Part shown: positions 1 to 9,549 of the stretch, in pieces
Position numbering within the stretch: position 1 is the stretch's first letter
Layout of the letters: each line of letters opens with the position of its first letter
Origin: Candidatus Epulonipiscium sp.
GTDB taxonomy: Bacteria; Bacillota_A; Clostridia; Lachnospirales; Cellulosilyticaceae
Length of the DNA stretch: 64,000 nt
Direction of reading: 5' to 3'
NCBI GenBank assembly: GCA_012841565.1
Contig: DUUM01000428.1
Location: 1 to 64,000 of the forward strand
Notes under the pieces: generated by a model
The model's input: the letters and a program-made list of their open reading frames with translations, nothing else
The model's database searches: none
What the model was told of the DNA's origin: nothing
Made by a program: the position numbers and the translations under genes

Positions 1-120
1 GCTCTCTCAAGTTTGTTTCTTTTAAGAATTGATTTCATGTGTTGGTCGTCTCATTAAAGCCCCAAAGCTTAAGTTGACAGACCGAATTCTTGCTGTTGCT
101 ATTTTGTTTTCAAAGTTCAA
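1..120 (-). promoter_or_regulatory. rRNA leader with boxA antitermination site
   Basis: On the minus strand, 120-106 reads TTGAACTTTGAAAAC, close to the Firmicute rRNA boxA (CTTTGAAAAC core), the NusB/S10 antitermination site. In Bacillus this box lies roughly 100 nt before the 16S 5' end, so a 16S gene should start near or just beyond base 1. No coding sequence is seen in 1-390. The 16S gene is inferred, not seen. Confidence 0.65.
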
Positions 121-177
121 GTTTATTCTTTAATTTGTTTGTTTGCGTCTCTTCTTTGTTAAGTGACGACTTGTATT

Positions 178-300
178 ATATTACTACATCGACTACCAGT
201 TGTCAACAACTTTTTTAAAATGTTTTCTCGTCGTTTTAATTGGTGTGCTTGTTTCCGTAGCAACAGAATTTATAATACCATGGGCAGATTAACTTGTCAA
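178..300 (-). promoter_or_regulatory. Tandem sigma-A promoters of a probable rRNA operon
   Basis: Two minus-strand promoters. P1 has TTGACA at 300-295 and TATTAT at 277-272, spacer 17. P2 has TTGACA at 206-201 and TAATAT at 183-178, spacer 17. Both have A/T-rich tracts just upstream of the -35, like UP elements. Paired consensus promoters with UP-like tracts, followed by a boxA, are the usual arrangement in front of Firmicute rrn operons. The rRNA itself is outside the window. Confidence 0.75.
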
Positions 301-346
301 CATAATTTGACGTTTTTTTCACCTGCTAGATATCTCATCATATCAT

Positions 347-380
347 AACACCCCCACAGACCTTATTCTATGAGGGTGTT
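347..380 (-). terminator. Hairpin terminator after the LURP-one gene
   Basis: Inverted repeat AACACCC (347-353) and GGGTGTT (374-380), starting 11 bases past the end of the yxjI-like gene. The T-run is poor on both strands, so it may be a weak terminator or a 3' end processing hairpin. Confidence 0.5.
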
Positions 381-390
381 TACTCATCCT

Positions 391-879
391 TTAATGATTG
401 TTGTGATTACTATCATGTAACGTTTGATCAATGATAATACATATGGCTAACAAAAGTCCTTCGTTTTCACCTGGAGAGATCTCAACGGCATAAGTATCCT
501 TAAAGGCAAAAAACGCCTTATCCGCTCTCGCCACGACTGTACCTTCTTTTAATACCCTAAAGTTATAGCCAAAAAAGTTCCCATCTACTGTATAACGGCC
601 AGAGTTACTTTCTATATTAAATCTCGGTTTAAATAAAGTAAATTCCTTTTTAACAATCCCAACTCTTTGCCCTTTTTGGAAAAGGTGGTACTCAGGTAGT
701 AGCTTAAATAACTTTTGCTCAATATAAATTTGTTCTTCATTACTCATATTGTAAATCTTAAGCTCATCCCCAAAAGCAAATAGTTTACCGACTACCTTAT
801 ATACTGGCGTGTTGTTTTCATCGTGAATAACAAAAGAATCGGATAAACTAAGTATTTTCTGTTTAATAATAAATCTCAC
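391..879 (-). CDS. LURP-one-related / YxjI family protein
   Basis: A 162-residue soluble protein of the LURP-one-related (DUF567, YxjI) family, a 12-stranded beta-barrel fold around a central helix, related to tubby and scramblase domains. Visible signs are the opening MRFIIKQKILSLSDSFVIHD, the repeated short beta-strand pattern, and the YNFRVL...A.ADKAFFAFKDTYAVEI stretch near the C-terminus. No signal peptide or membrane segment. It lies 12 bp after potD on the same strand and probably shares the pot transcript. Biochemical role unknown; a part in polyamine import is only suggested by position. Confidence 0.75.
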   Translation of the reverse strand: MRFIIKQKILSLSDSFVIHDENNTPVYKVVGKLFAFGDELKIYNMSNEEQIYIEQKLFKLLPEYHLFQKGQRVGIVKKEFTLFKPRFNIESNSGRYTVDGNFFGYNFRVLKEGTVVARADKAFFAFKDTYAVEISPGENEGLLLAICIIIDQTLHDSNHNNH

Positions 880-891
880 GTCATCACTCCT

Positions 892-1938
892 TTACCTTGT
901 CGCTTTTACTTCTGTCCATATTCTATCGTATATCTTAACCACATCTGATGGATCTGTAAAAACTTCTAGCGCATCAGTAATTTCTTCTGATGGATAGGCT
1001 ACCTCACTATTTGCGTCCTCTGCTGGCAATAATTTTCTAGCTTCTTCAATAGGCGTAGAATACCCTATATACTCCGCATTCATTGCTGAGATATCAGCCC
1101 GACATAGAAAATCAATATATTTTTCTGCTCCTGCTTTGTTTTTAGCACCTTTGGGAATGACCATTCCATCAACCCAGTAGTTGCTGCCCTCTTTAGGCAC
1201 AACATATTCAAGGTTTTCATTTTCTCGCATCATATAGACTGCATCTCCGGACCAGGCTACCATCATTGCGGCCTCTTCATTAATAATTTTATCTTTACCT
1301 TCATCCCCAACATATGCAAGAACCAGTGGCTTTTGAGTAATCAGTTCTGCTTTCGCTTTTTCAAGCTCTGCTTCATCTCTTGTGTTCATATCATAGCCTA
1401 GCTTTTTAAGCGCTACCATAATAGAGTCTCTTTGACTATCCATCATTAATATTTGTTTTTCGTAAGCTGAATCCCATAGAATGTCCCAGCTATCTACTGG
1501 CCCAGTTACGATACTCTTGTTATAAATAATACCAACCGTTCCCCACATGTAAGGGATAGAATATTCATTGGTTGGGTCATATTGCATGCCAATAAACCGA
1601 TGGTCTACATTACTATAGTTAGGAACATTAGTCATATCAATCTTTTCTGCTAAATCATTCTTAATCATTTTCTCAATCATATAATCAGATGGAAATGCCA
1701 CGTCATAGGTAGAACCACCTGCTGCAAGGTCTACATACATATCTTCATTAGTGGCAAATGTTTTGTAATTCACTTTAATACCCGTTTCTTTTGTAAACTG
1801 AGTATTCACTGATTCATCAATGTAATCTCCCCAGTTATATACGTTTATTGATTCCTTTTTTTCCCCACATCCTACTATTCCTAGGGCCATGGTTCCAATC
1901 ATTATAGCTAAAGCAATCTTTTTGATTCTTTGATTCAT
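892..1938 (-). CDS. potD: Spermidine/putrescine ABC transporter, substrate-binding lipoprotein PotD
   Basis: Binds polyamines outside the membrane and delivers them to PotBC. The 348-residue protein has an N-terminal lipoprotein signal ending in IVGC with lipidated Cys24, then the family opening NVYNWGDYIDESV and the AAGGSTYDVAFPSDYMIEKM region typical of PotD/PotF. Last transporter gene of puuR-potA-potB-potC-potD, 31 bp after potC. Length and domain match the family. Which polyamine is preferred cannot be read from the sequence. Confidence 0.92.
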   Translation of the reverse strand: MNQRIKKIALAIMIGTMALGIVGCGEKKESINVYNWGDYIDESVNTQFTKETGIKVNYKTFATNEDMYVDLAAGGSTYDVAFPSDYMIEKMIKNDLAEKIDMTNVPNYSNVDHRFIGMQYDPTNEYSIPYMWGTVGIIYNKSIVTGPVDSWDILWDSAYEKQILMMDSQRDSIMVALKKLGYDMNTRDEAELEKAKAELITQKPLVLAYVGDEGKDKIINEEAAMMVAWSGDAVYMMRENENLEYVVPKEGSNYWVDGMVIPKGAKNKAGAEKYIDFLCRADISAMNAEYIGYSTPIEEARKLLPAEDANSEVAYPSEEITDALEVFTDPSDVVKIYDRIWTEVKATR

Positions 1939-1969
1939 TCCCTCTTCACCTCACTGATTTAATTATTTT

Positions 1970-2752
1970 TTAACTAACTGGTTTCTTTGTGCTTTTCATA
2001 GATTTTAAGTTAACAAGCAACAAGAGCAGTAATATGGTTGTAAACATAATTGTTGAAAGGGCATTAATTTTCGGATTAATACCACGTCTTGCCATTGAGT
2101 ATATTTCTATAGATAATGTAGAGACTGCTGGCCCTGTATTAAAGAAACTGACTACAAAGTCATCTATAGAGAGTGTAAATGCTAATAATGCACCTGCTGT
2201 AATTCCTGGCATAATTTCTGGAAGTACTACCTTATAGAATGCATAAAATGGCGTTGCACCTAAATCTAAGGCCGCTTCGTAAATATTATGGTTAAGCTGC
2301 TTGAGTTTAGGAATCACAGACAATATCACATAAGGTATTGAAAATGTAATATGGGCTAATAGCAACGAATTAAACCCTCTTGGAATCTTTGTAAAAATAA
2401 ACAGGAGCATTAAAGATATTCCTGTAACAATATCTGGACTCAGTAATGGGATATAAGTTACGTTCATTATAAGGTTCTTTTTCCACTTAACCATACTATG
2501 AATCCCTATTGCTGCCGCTGTCCCAATTAACGTTGCCACTAGGGTGGCTACCAAAGCAATAATAATCGTATAATAAAATGCCGATTTGATTTGTGGGTCA
2601 TTAAATAGTTCCTTATACCACTTGAAAGTAAAGCCACTCCATTGAGATCTCTTTTTAGAATCGTTAAATGAAAAAACCATTAACAAAAAAATAGGGGCGT
2701 ATAGGATAAATATAATGAGGGCTACATATGACTTTTTAATAAAATTTATCAT
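1970..2752 (-). CDS. potC: Spermidine/putrescine ABC transporter permease PotC
   Basis: Inner-membrane permease of the polyamine importer, 260 residues with about six transmembrane helices. The binding-protein-dependent (EAA) loop EAALDLGATPFYAFYKVVLP, which docks on the ATPase, is intact. The start overlaps the potB stop by 4 bp, which suggests translational coupling and a PotB-PotC heterodimer. Confidence 0.92.
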   Translation of the reverse strand: MINFIKKSYVALIIFILYAPIFLLMVFSFNDSKKRSQWSGFTFKWYKELFNDPQIKSAFYYTIIIALVATLVATLIGTAAAIGIHSMVKWKKNLIMNVTYIPLLSPDIVTGISLMLLFIFTKIPRGFNSLLLAHITFSIPYVILSVIPKLKQLNHNIYEAALDLGATPFYAFYKVVLPEIMPGITAGALLAFTLSIDDFVVSFFNTGPAVSTLSIEIYSMARRGINPKINALSTIMFTTILLLLLLVNLKSMKSTKKPVS

Positions 2753-3573
2753 AATATTCCTCCCCCTTGTTCAACAGAATCGTATTTAGACATAATGCCA
2801 ATACTCACTAAGATAATCATCATAAGTACCACGGATAGAGCTGAGCCAAATCCCCAATCATTAACATTCCTAAACTGCTGCTCAATCATATTTCCAATAA
2901 GGGTATATTGACCCCCACCTAGCAGACTAGATATAACAAACGTTGTAAGTGATGGCATAAATACCATGACTACCCCTGATATGATCCCTGGCATACTTAG
3001 GGGAAAGGTGATCCTCATAAATACCTTTTTAGAATTAGCTCCTAAATCTTGAGCTGCTTCTATAATACTTGTATCTATTTTACTCAGTACGTTATAGATT
3101 GGTAGCACCATAAATGGGAAAAAATTATACACCATGCCAAATACGACTGCCTGATCGTTATACATTAATTGCATTTTTGGAAGTCCTATAGTACTTAATA
3201 ATGCATTAATAATGCCGTTATTCTCAAGTATGGTCATCCATGCATATGTCCGCAGAAGAGAATTCATCCACATGGGAAGAATCACTAAAAGCAGTATAAT
3301 GCTTTTATTAGACATTTGTTTACTTGCTAATATCATGGCTAAAGGATATGCAAAAACAAAGCAAATCAGCGTACTAATAAAAGCGAGATTAATTGACCGC
3401 CAAAGCACATCTATATATAATGGGTCAAAAAATCGCTTGTAATTTTCTAAGGAGATAATCTTTCCATCTGGCGTATCAACTGTAAAACTAAAATATACAA
3501 TTAGAAAAAGTGGAATAAGGACAAATATCATCACCCACAATATATAAGGTCTAGCCGTCCATTTTTTCCCCAT
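2749..3573 (-). CDS. potB: Spermidine/putrescine ABC transporter permease PotB
   Basis: Permease partner of PotC, 274 residues, about six transmembrane helices. The EAA loop EAAQDLGANSKKVFMRITFP contacts PotA. It starts 4 bp after potA ends and overlaps potC by 4 bp, so the three are one translational unit. Confidence 0.92.
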   Translation of the reverse strand: MGKKWTARPYILWVMIFVLIPLFLIVYFSFTVDTPDGKIISLENYKRFFDPLYIDVLWRSINLAFISTLICFVFAYPLAMILASKQMSNKSIILLLVILPMWMNSLLRTYAWMTILENNGIINALLSTIGLPKMQLMYNDQAVVFGMVYNFFPFMVLPIYNVLSKIDTSIIEAAQDLGANSKKVFMRITFPLSMPGIISGVVMVFMPSLTTFVISSLLGGGQYTLIGNMIEQQFRNVNDWGFGSALSVVLMMIILVSIGIMSKYDSVEQGGGIL

Positions 3574-3577
3574 ATGA

Positions 3578-4642
3578 TCAGCTCCTTTTCATAATATGAA
3601 TATCATCTGGTGTTAAATTCATACCTACTATAGCATCTACAGGCGCCATAATGGTACTATGAACCGTCCACTCAAATCCTTCACATTTAACATTCATTTC
3701 ATAGTGAACTCCCTTGAAAGTAACGTTTTGCACTTTACCAACAACCATACCTTCTTCTTTGGGAACAATCTTAATATCTTCCGGCCTTACAACAATATCG
3801 ACCGATTCACCATCTTTAAAGCCTTTATCTAAACACTTAAAATCTTGCCCACTAAAATTCACCAAGTAATCTTTAATCATGGTTCCTTGTAATATATTAC
3901 TTTCCCCTATAAAGTCTGCTACAAAAGCATTTTTAGGTTCGTTGTAAATATCTATTGGAGTACCCACCTGCTGAATAAATCCATTGTTCATAACCGCAAT
4001 GGTATCAGACATTGTAAGAGCCTCTTCTTGGTCATGGGTTACATAAATAAATGTAATCCCTACACGCTGTTGTATTTCTTTAAGTTCCATTTGCATACTT
4101 TTACGAAGTTTAAGATCTAATGCACCTAGAGGCTCATCTAGTAGGAGCACTTCTGGTTCATTAACTAAAGCCCTTGCAATGGCAATTCTTTGTTGCTGCC
4201 CGCCACTTAAAGATGTGATTTCACGTTTTTCATAGCCTTCTAAGTTAACCAACTTTAACATTTTACTTACTTTATCTTTGGTTGTTTTCTTATCAACCTT
4301 TTTTATATTGAGTCCAAACGCAATATTATCTTCTACATTCATATGTGGAAAAAGTGCATATTTTTGAAAAACCGTATTTACATTTCTTTTGTGAGGAGGT
4401 AAATCCACAATATTTTTCCCCTCAAATAAAACTTCGCCACTTGTAGGTGATTCAAATCCACCAATAATGCGAAGTATAGTCGTTTTTCCGCACCCGCTGG
4501 GCCCTAGAAGGGTAAGAAATTCATTTTTTCTAATATACAGGTCAATGTCCGTTAAAACCACTGCATCCCTACCAAATGTTTTTGAAATACCATTTAGGTC
4601 AATGATAATATCTTCTGGTTTGACTTTTCTTTTTTTCATCAT
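3578..4642 (-). CDS. potA: Spermidine/putrescine ABC transporter ATPase PotA
   Basis: ATP-hydrolysing subunit of the polyamine importer, 354 residues. Walker [10 protein letters not shown] at residues 47-55, Q-loop after [10 protein letters not shown], signature LSGGQQQR, Walker B LLLDEP and H-loop THDQEEA are all present. The C-terminal third is the TOBE domain (VRPEDIKI). First transporter gene after the XRE-cupin regulator, 30 bp downstream. Confidence 0.95.
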   Translation of the reverse strand: MMKKRKVKPEDIIIDLNGISKTFGRDAVVLTDIDLYIRKNEFLTLLGPSGCGKTTILRIIGGFESPTSGEVLFEGKNIVDLPPHKRNVNTVFQKYALFPHMNVEDNIAFGLNIKKVDKKTTKDKVSKMLKLVNLEGYEKREITSLSGGQQQRIAIARALVNEPEVLLLDEPLGALDLKLRKSMQMELKEIQQRVGITFIYVTHDQEEALTMSDTIAVMNNGFIQQVGTPIDIYNEPKNAFVADFIGESNILQGTMIKDYLVNFSGQDFKCLDKGFKDGESVDIVVRPEDIKIVPKEEGMVVGKVQNVTFKGVHYEMNVKCEGFEWTVHSTIMAPVDAIVGMNLTPDDIHIMKRS

Positions 4643-4672
4643 CTTTTAGCTCACCTCTGTTTTCTGTTATAA

Positions 4673-5212
4673 TTAAAAGCTTGGCGGGGTAGAAACCCAT
4701 AATACAATAGCTTTTGTTTTGCCTGTGTTAGAGATATAATGATCACTGGTTGGTCTAAAATAAAAGCTATCACCTTTTTTAGCTCTAAAATTCTTATTGC
4801 CCAGATTAACATTCACTGCCCCTGCAACCACATAACCAAACTCTTCCCCTTCATGAGGTTCGTCTACATAAGAGGATCCCCCTGGCTCAATGGTAATTAA
4901 GATTGGCTCCATATCATTCTTTTGTGCATTGGGTATTAACCATGTAATCATATTATTTAATTCTTTATCTTCTTTTTCAAAAACATCCTGCTTGGTAAAT
5001 ACAATTTTTTCTTGGGTTGTTTCATTAAAGAAATCTTGTAAATTGGTTCCTAAAGATTCTAAAATATCTACGAGTGTTGCAATTGAGGGTGATGTGAGGC
5101 TTCTTTCCACTTGAGATATAAATCCTTTAGATAACTCACAACGATCAGCCAATTCTTCTTGGGTGAGCCCATTCTTCTTTCTCAACTGGTTTATTTTAGC
5201 GCCAATATCCAT
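4673..5212 (-). CDS. XRE-family regulator with cupin domain, PuuR-like
   Basis: A 179-residue transcription factor with an N-terminal helix-turn-helix (about residues 6-60, QLRKKNGLTQEELADRCELS) and a C-terminal cupin (about 105-175, PHEGEEFGYVVAG). This architecture is that of PuuR and similar regulators, many of which sit ahead of polyamine genes. First gene of the pot operon, so it likely senses polyamines and autoregulates. In the 190 bp upstream, two similar runs, GTTTAGTAGA and GTTTTAGTATAG, could be operators, but this is unproven. Confidence 0.85.
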   Translation of the reverse strand: MDIGAKINQLRKKNGLTQEELADRCELSKGFISQVERSLTSPSIATLVDILESLGTNLQDFFNETTQEKIVFTKQDVFEKEDKELNNMITWLIPNAQKNDMEPILITIEPGGSSYVDEPHEGEEFGYVVAGAVNVNLGNKNFRAKKGDSFYFRPTSDHYISNTGKTKAIVLWVSTPPSF

Positions 5213-5346
5213 TTTTTTACCTACTCTTCCTTTAGTTACTTACATTTTATATGATCTATACTAAAACTTTTTATATAGTTCTACTAAACTATTGTTTGCT
5301 CCTATCATATAACATTTCGCTCCTAGATTCAAATAGATATACAGAC

Positions 5347-5381
5347 AAAAAACCTAAAGGCAGTAATTTGCCCAAGGTTTT
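5347..5381 (-). terminator. Terminator after speB
   Basis: Minus-strand hairpin with AAAACCT...AGGTTTT arms (5349-5381) and an inner TGCC/GGCA pair, followed by a T-rich tail. It separates speB from the puuR-pot operon downstream. Confidence 0.7.
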
Positions 5382-5403
5382 ATTGAATTTCACGTTATTA
5401 TAT

Positions 5404-6258
5404 TTATTTTACCATGGTAAGCAGTAGCTCTCTCATAACTTTACAAGCTACTGCTGTAGAGGTTCCTGTTGCATCATTATGAGGTGATAGTTCAACAATA
5501 TCCGCCCCTACAATGTTCATTTTTTTTATTTTATTAAGTGCGATTAGTAATTCTTTAAACGTGACCCCACCCGGTTCAATGGTTCCTGTTCCTGAAAAAA
5601 TTGAAGGATCTAAGACATCTAAATCAATCGTTACATATACTGGCCTATTTCCTATTTCAGTTGTTGCCTCTTCTATACCATCTAAGGTAAATGGTGTTAG
5701 GCTAATATGCTCCTTTGCCCACTGAAATTCTTCCTTAGTTCCGGATCGTATACCATATTGAAAAATACGTCCATCTCCCACAAAATCATGAATTCTTTTC
5801 ATAACAGTTGCATGAGAAAACCGCTCGCCTAGGTATTCTTCCCTAAGATCTGTATGAGCATCTAAGTGAATCACACATATGTCTGGGTTATGTTTATATA
5901 AGGCTTGAAAAGAACCCAGAGTCACCAAATGTTCTCCGCCGATCATAAATGGTTTTTTCTTATCTTTTAGAATTTCCATTGTGTTTTCATATATGACATT
6001 CAATGTTTTATGCGTATTGCCAAATGGAAATTCCAAATCGCCGCCATCGAATATGGTGTAGTCCTCCATATCTTTATCTAAGTAGGGACTATATGTTTCT
6101 AAGGCATATGATTCTAGTCTCATAAAGCTAGGTGCAAATCTAGTTCCAGGCCTATTAGATGTCGTGCCATCATATGGAGCCCCAAATACGACAATCTCGG
6201 CTTCGTTATAGTCACTGTTACAGCCAATAAATGTTGTGATGTTTTTATTTTTGTTCAT
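5404..6258 (-). CDS. speB: Agmatinase
   Basis: Hydrolyses agmatine to putrescine and urea with a two-manganese centre. The 284-residue ureohydrolase has GGEH (His110), DAHTD (Asp133, His135, Asp137) and DLDVLDP (Asp212, Asp214), the full metal-ligand set. Overlaps speE by 14 bp. With speA upstream it gives the agmatine route arginine to putrescine with no N-carbamoylputrescine step. Related arginase-family enzymes use guanidinobutyrate or formiminoglutamate, but context favours agmatine. Confidence 0.92.
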   Translation of the reverse strand: MNKNKNITTFIGCNSDYNEAEIVVFGAPYDGTTSNRPGTRFAPSFMRLESYALETYSPYLDKDMEDYTIFDGGDLEFPFGNTHKTLNVIYENTMEILKDKKKPFMIGGEHLVTLGSFQALYKHNPDICVIHLDAHTDLREEYLGERFSHATVMKRIHDFVGDGRIFQYGIRSGTKEEFQWAKEHISLTPFTLDGIEEATTEIGNRPVYVTIDLDVLDPSIFSGTGTIEPGGVTFKELLIALNKIKKMNIVGADIVELSPHNDATGTSTAVACKVMRELLLTMVK

Positions 6259-7099
6259 GTGCTAACATTTCCTTTACATAAGTTGGCAAAGCAAAGGCAC
6301 CCACGTGAATTTCCGGATTATAATATTTAGTTTTAAGATTGAGTTCTAACCACTTTTCCTTATTATAATCTTTTACTGGATGAAACTTCTTGGAACTAAA
6401 TCCAAAAAGCCAATGTCCCGAAGGATATGTGGGCATATGATACTGATACACTTCACAAATAGGAAATATTGTTTTGATTTTGCTATGTGCACGTTTTAAT
6501 TCTCTGGCATTCCCTGGGTAGTATGGACTTTCATTTTGATTCACTAGAATTCCATTATCTGTTAGTAAGTCATAACAGTTTTGATAAAATTCTAAGGTGA
6601 AGAGTCCTTCTCCTGGACCTATTGGATCCGTAGAGTCTACAATAATCAGGTCATATTGTGATTTTTTATTTTTAACAAATTCGATGCCATCTTCAAAATA
6701 AAGATTAACTCTGGGATCTTCTAACTTAGATGCTGTAAGCGGAATATACTTTTGGCACGCCCTGGTTACTGCTTCATCAATTTCCACCATGTCAATTTTT
6801 TGCACATGAGGATATCTTGTTAGCTCACGAACTGTTCCGCCATCTCCCGCTCCAATAACCAAAACATTTTTAATCTCTAGGTTGGTTGCCATGGCTACGT
6901 GGACAATCATATCATGATAAATAAATTCATCTTTTTCTGTAATCATAACCAGACCATCAAGGGTCATTAGTTTACCAAACTCGTAAGTTTCAAAAATATC
7001 TAATTGTTGTAAGGGCGTTTTCTCTGTATAAAGATGCTCTCTAATTTTCATGGAAAACCTTACGTTATCTGTTTGATCTTCTGTGTACCATAATTCCAT
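6245..7099 (-). CDS. speE: Spermidine synthase
   Basis: Transfers the aminopropyl group of decarboxylated S-adenosylmethionine to putrescine. The 284-residue protein has an N-terminal beta domain and a Rossmann domain with GAGDGG at residues 83-88 and the catalytic DSTDPIGPGEG loop. It lies between speD and speB; the 24-bp gap from speD has its own ribosome binding site (GGAG). Confidence 0.95.
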   Translation of the reverse strand: MELWYTEDQTDNVRFSMKIREHLYTEKTPLQQLDIFETYEFGKLMTLDGLVMITEKDEFIYHDMIVHVAMATNLEIKNVLVIGAGDGGTVRELTRYPHVQKIDMVEIDEAVTRACQKYIPLTASKLEDPRVNLYFEDGIEFVKNKKSQYDLIIVDSTDPIGPGEGLFTLEFYQNCYDLLTDNGILVNQNESPYYPGNARELKRAHSKIKTIFPICEVYQYHMPTYPSGHWLFGFSSKKFHPVKDYNKEKWLELNLKTKYYNPEIHVGAFALPTYVKEMLAHEQK

Positions 7100-7122
7100 A
7101 ATATTTTCTCCTTACATCAATT

Positions 7123-7563
7123 TTAATAAGTTGCGAGTTCGGGTTTGAATCCAAATTCAGGTTTAAAAGTGATTACTCCTAGATCTTCATTAGCATTTTT
7201 GCGAATACGATCCACAAGTCCTCTTGAGACTTCTGTAGAATCTGTTTTTTCTGCCCCTAATTTATCTTGTAGGTAATCAAAAGCGACCCATGGGTTGACT
7301 GAATCTCCGCAAGTAAATAAATCCACTGCAGCATATCCATATTCCGGCCATGTGTGAATCGTTAAGTGGGATTCTTGAATAACCACAGCCCCACTTACCC
7401 CCCAGGGATTGAACATATGGAACGTACTTGTTACAACTGTTGCATTGGCTTCTTTTGCAGCCTCAACCATATATTGCTCGATTTGCCTATGACTGTTTAA
7501 AACTTCTCTATCGCAATTGTAATATTCTACTAAAATGTGTCGTCCTAATTGTTCTATGTTCAT
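7123..7563 (-). CDS. speD: S-adenosylmethionine decarboxylase proenzyme (SpeD/SpeH)
   Basis: Pyruvoyl enzyme supplying decarboxylated AdoMet to SpeE. The short class 1B form is recognised by [20 protein letters not shown]; self-cleavage between Glu and Ser of that motif makes the pyruvoyl group, and the downstream His and Cys (FTCGD) are conserved. The frame opens at a GTG at 7572, but AGGAG overlaps that codon, whereas it lies 8 nt before ATG at 7563, so the 146-residue product is preferred. Confidence 0.93.
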   Translation of the reverse strand: MNIEQLGRHILVEYYNCDREVLNSHRQIEQYMVEAAKEANATVVTSTFHMFNPWGVSGAVVIQESHLTIHTWPEYGYAAVDLFTCGDSVNPWVAFDYLQDKLGAEKTDSTEVSRGLVDRIRKNANEDLGVITFKPEFGFKPELATY

Positions 7564-7899
7564 CCCCAGCACTCCTTTTCACCTTATATCATATTTTTTA
7601 ATTAACCTAACTAAATGATTAATTTAATCTTACAAAACTATTCCCCAATTATATTCTGTGTTCATTATACCTAAACCCTTTGTATTATAACAATTTAATT
7701 CTTTATTACATTTAATTACCAACTAAAGCATTTTGTTTTTTTAGCTATTTTTTTGTTTTAAGTTTAGTATATATAAACATATTATCATTATTAGTGTTCT
7801 ATTTAAAAGCACACCTCTATTAAACTTTATGTTTATCAATATTAAATATGCGTTATTTCTCGTAAAATGTCAATACTTTTTTCAAATCTTTTTTCTTTC
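7564..7899 (-). promoter_or_regulatory. speA-speD intergenic region with candidate promoter
   Basis: About 330 bp of very A/T-rich DNA with no coding frame. A candidate minus-strand promoter has TTGACA at 7873-7868 and CATATT at 7850-7845 (spacer 17), giving a leader of about 275 nt before speD. No clear terminator or riboswitch fold was seen. The promoter call is weak because the -10 is only 4/6. Confidence 0.35.
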
Positions 7900-9363
7900 T
7901 TAATCCAATATCTTAATATACTCAACTGTGGGATCTTCTGTATCTGTTAACATACTATTTGTTCCACTTAAAAATCGAATGTATTCAATAATTTTTTTAC
8001 TAATTTGTTCACCTGGTGCAACAATAGGTATACCTGGCGGATAGGTCATAACCGATTCCCCGCTCACCTTACCTTCTGAGTCTTCTAATAGCACTAATTT
8101 CTTAGGAGCGTAATAAGCATCTCTTGGGGAAACCATTACTTTAGGATTTTTCAAATAAATATTCTCCATGTGAAATCCATGCTCCTTGCGTCTATTAAGG
8201 GCAATATCTTCTATGGCGTTAATTAATGCATCAAGAGACTGGGTTGTATCCCCTACACTTATAATAGCCAAAATATTATAGGTATCGCCAAACTCAACTT
8301 GTATGTTGTAATCATCTCGGAGCATCTCGTATATATCAAAACCTGTGTATCCTAAGTCTGCCACATAAATTCCAAGCTTAGTCTCATCAAACCCATACAT
8401 ATCTCCTGCGTCCACCAATTCTTCCCCAAAAGCGTATACCCCTGGTATTTGATTGATTCTATTTCTTGCGTTTCGAGAGAGTTTTAATATATTCGTAAAA
8501 ATCTCTTCTCCTTTTGTTACTAACATTTTGCGCGCAACATCTAAACTTGACATTAATAAGTAAGATGCACTAGTTGTCTGGGTTAGGTTTAAAATACTTT
8601 TAACCTTGTTCCTATCTATAATTCCCTCGTTCAGCAGCAGCACTGAACTTTGAGTGAGTGATCCTCCTGTTTTATGCATACTCACCGCAACTAAATCTGC
8701 GCCCAATCTAGCACCACACCAGGGTAATTCATGATGAAATGCAAAATGCGCCCCGTGGGCCTCATCTACCAAAACGGCCATCCCACTACTATGTGCTATG
8801 TTAATAATTTGCTTTAAATCCGATGTAGCGCCGTAGTATGTGGGATTAATAACAAACACACCTTTGGCATGGGGATTTTCCTTGATAGCCTTTTCCATTT
8901 TAGAAGTAGATACACCCATGCTCATTCCTAATTGTTCGTGTATTTCAGGTTCCACATAAATGGGAATAGCCCCACTTAGAATTAATCCATTTATAGCTGA
9001 TTTGTGAGCATTCCTAGGTAATATTATATATTCCCCTGGTTGACATACACTCATAATCATGGATTGCACGCCTGAGGATGTACCATTGACTAAAAAAAAT
9101 GCCTCATCAGCGCTATAAGCTTTCGCCATTAGAGATTCTGCTTCCTTGATGACACCTACTGGGTTACTAATATTATCTAGGGGTTTCATAGAGTTAACAT
9201 CTAACTCTAATATTGTACTTCCTACATACTCTCTAAACTCTGGTAATCCGACTCCCTTTTTATGGCCCGGGACATCGAATGGGACTGTTTTCTTTTCTCT
9301 ATATTTGATCAATGCTTCGAATAACGGCATTTTATTTTGTTCTTTTAACAATGGTACACCCAC
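7900..9363 (-). CDS. speA: Orn/Lys/Arg decarboxylase family, probable arginine decarboxylase
   Basis: PLP enzyme of fold type I, 487 residues, the short form found in Bacillus SpeA rather than the long E. coli enzymes. PLP-lysine is Lys231 in SMHKTGGSLTQSS, with DEAHGAHF (200-207) stacking on the cofactor. Downstream agmatinase argues for arginine as substrate, giving agmatine; lysine or ornithine cannot be excluded by sequence. Start is GTG with AGGAG close upstream. Confidence 0.85.
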   Translation of the reverse strand: MGVPLLKEQNKMPLFEALIKYREKKTVPFDVPGHKKGVGLPEFREYVGSTILELDVNSMKPLDNISNPVGVIKEAESLMAKAYSADEAFFLVNGTSSGVQSMIMSVCQPGEYIILPRNAHKSAINGLILSGAIPIYVEPEIHEQLGMSMGVSTSKMEKAIKENPHAKGVFVINPTYYGATSDLKQIINIAHSSGMAVLVDEAHGAHFAFHHELPWCGARLGADLVAVSMHKTGGSLTQSSVLLLNEGIIDRNKVKSILNLTQTTSASYLLMSSLDVARKMLVTKGEEIFTNILKLSRNARNRINQIPGVYAFGEELVDAGDMYGFDETKLGIYVADLGYTGFDIYEMLRDDYNIQVEFGDTYNILAIISVGDTTQSLDALINAIEDIALNRRKEHGFHMENIYLKNPKVMVSPRDAYYAPKKLVLLEDSEGKVSGESVMTYPPGIPIVAPGEQISKKIIEYIRFLSGTNSMLTDTEDPTVEYIKILD

Positions 9364-9428
9364 CTTCTCCTTTTATATACTTTGTCTAGCTTAACTTTAA
9401 GTTTACATTTATTAAACTAACTTTTTCG

Positions 9429-9457
9429 ATTATAACTATTTTTTCATTATTAGTCAA
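9429..9457 (-). promoter_or_regulatory. speA promoter
   Basis: TTGACT at 9457-9452 and a perfect TATAAT at 9434-9429, spacer 17. The predicted transcript starts about 60 nt before speA. Confidence 0.75.
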
Positions 9458-9500
9458 TGCTATTTTTTTGGGGATTGTCCCCGAGACTTGGCGCAACAAA

Positions 9501-9540
9501 AAAGTAGCTACAAAACCTAATAAGGTTTTGTAGCTACTTT
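9501..9540. terminator. Bidirectional terminator after tRNA-Leu
   Basis: Perfect 17-bp inverted repeat, AAAGTAGCTACAAAACC at 9501-9517 and its complement at 9524-9540, with T-runs on both strands. On the minus strand it follows tRNA-Leu by 10 nt. Confidence 0.85.
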
Positions 9541-9549
9541 TTTTATATA

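Noticed and set aside
163..348. A 61-residue plus-strand frame in the rRNA leader
   Set aside because: It runs antisense through both promoters and has no ribosome binding site.
9469..9482. GGGGATTGTCCCC hairpin near the speA promoter as a terminator
   Set aside because: Too short, and its T-run lies on the wrong side for either gene; probably incidental.
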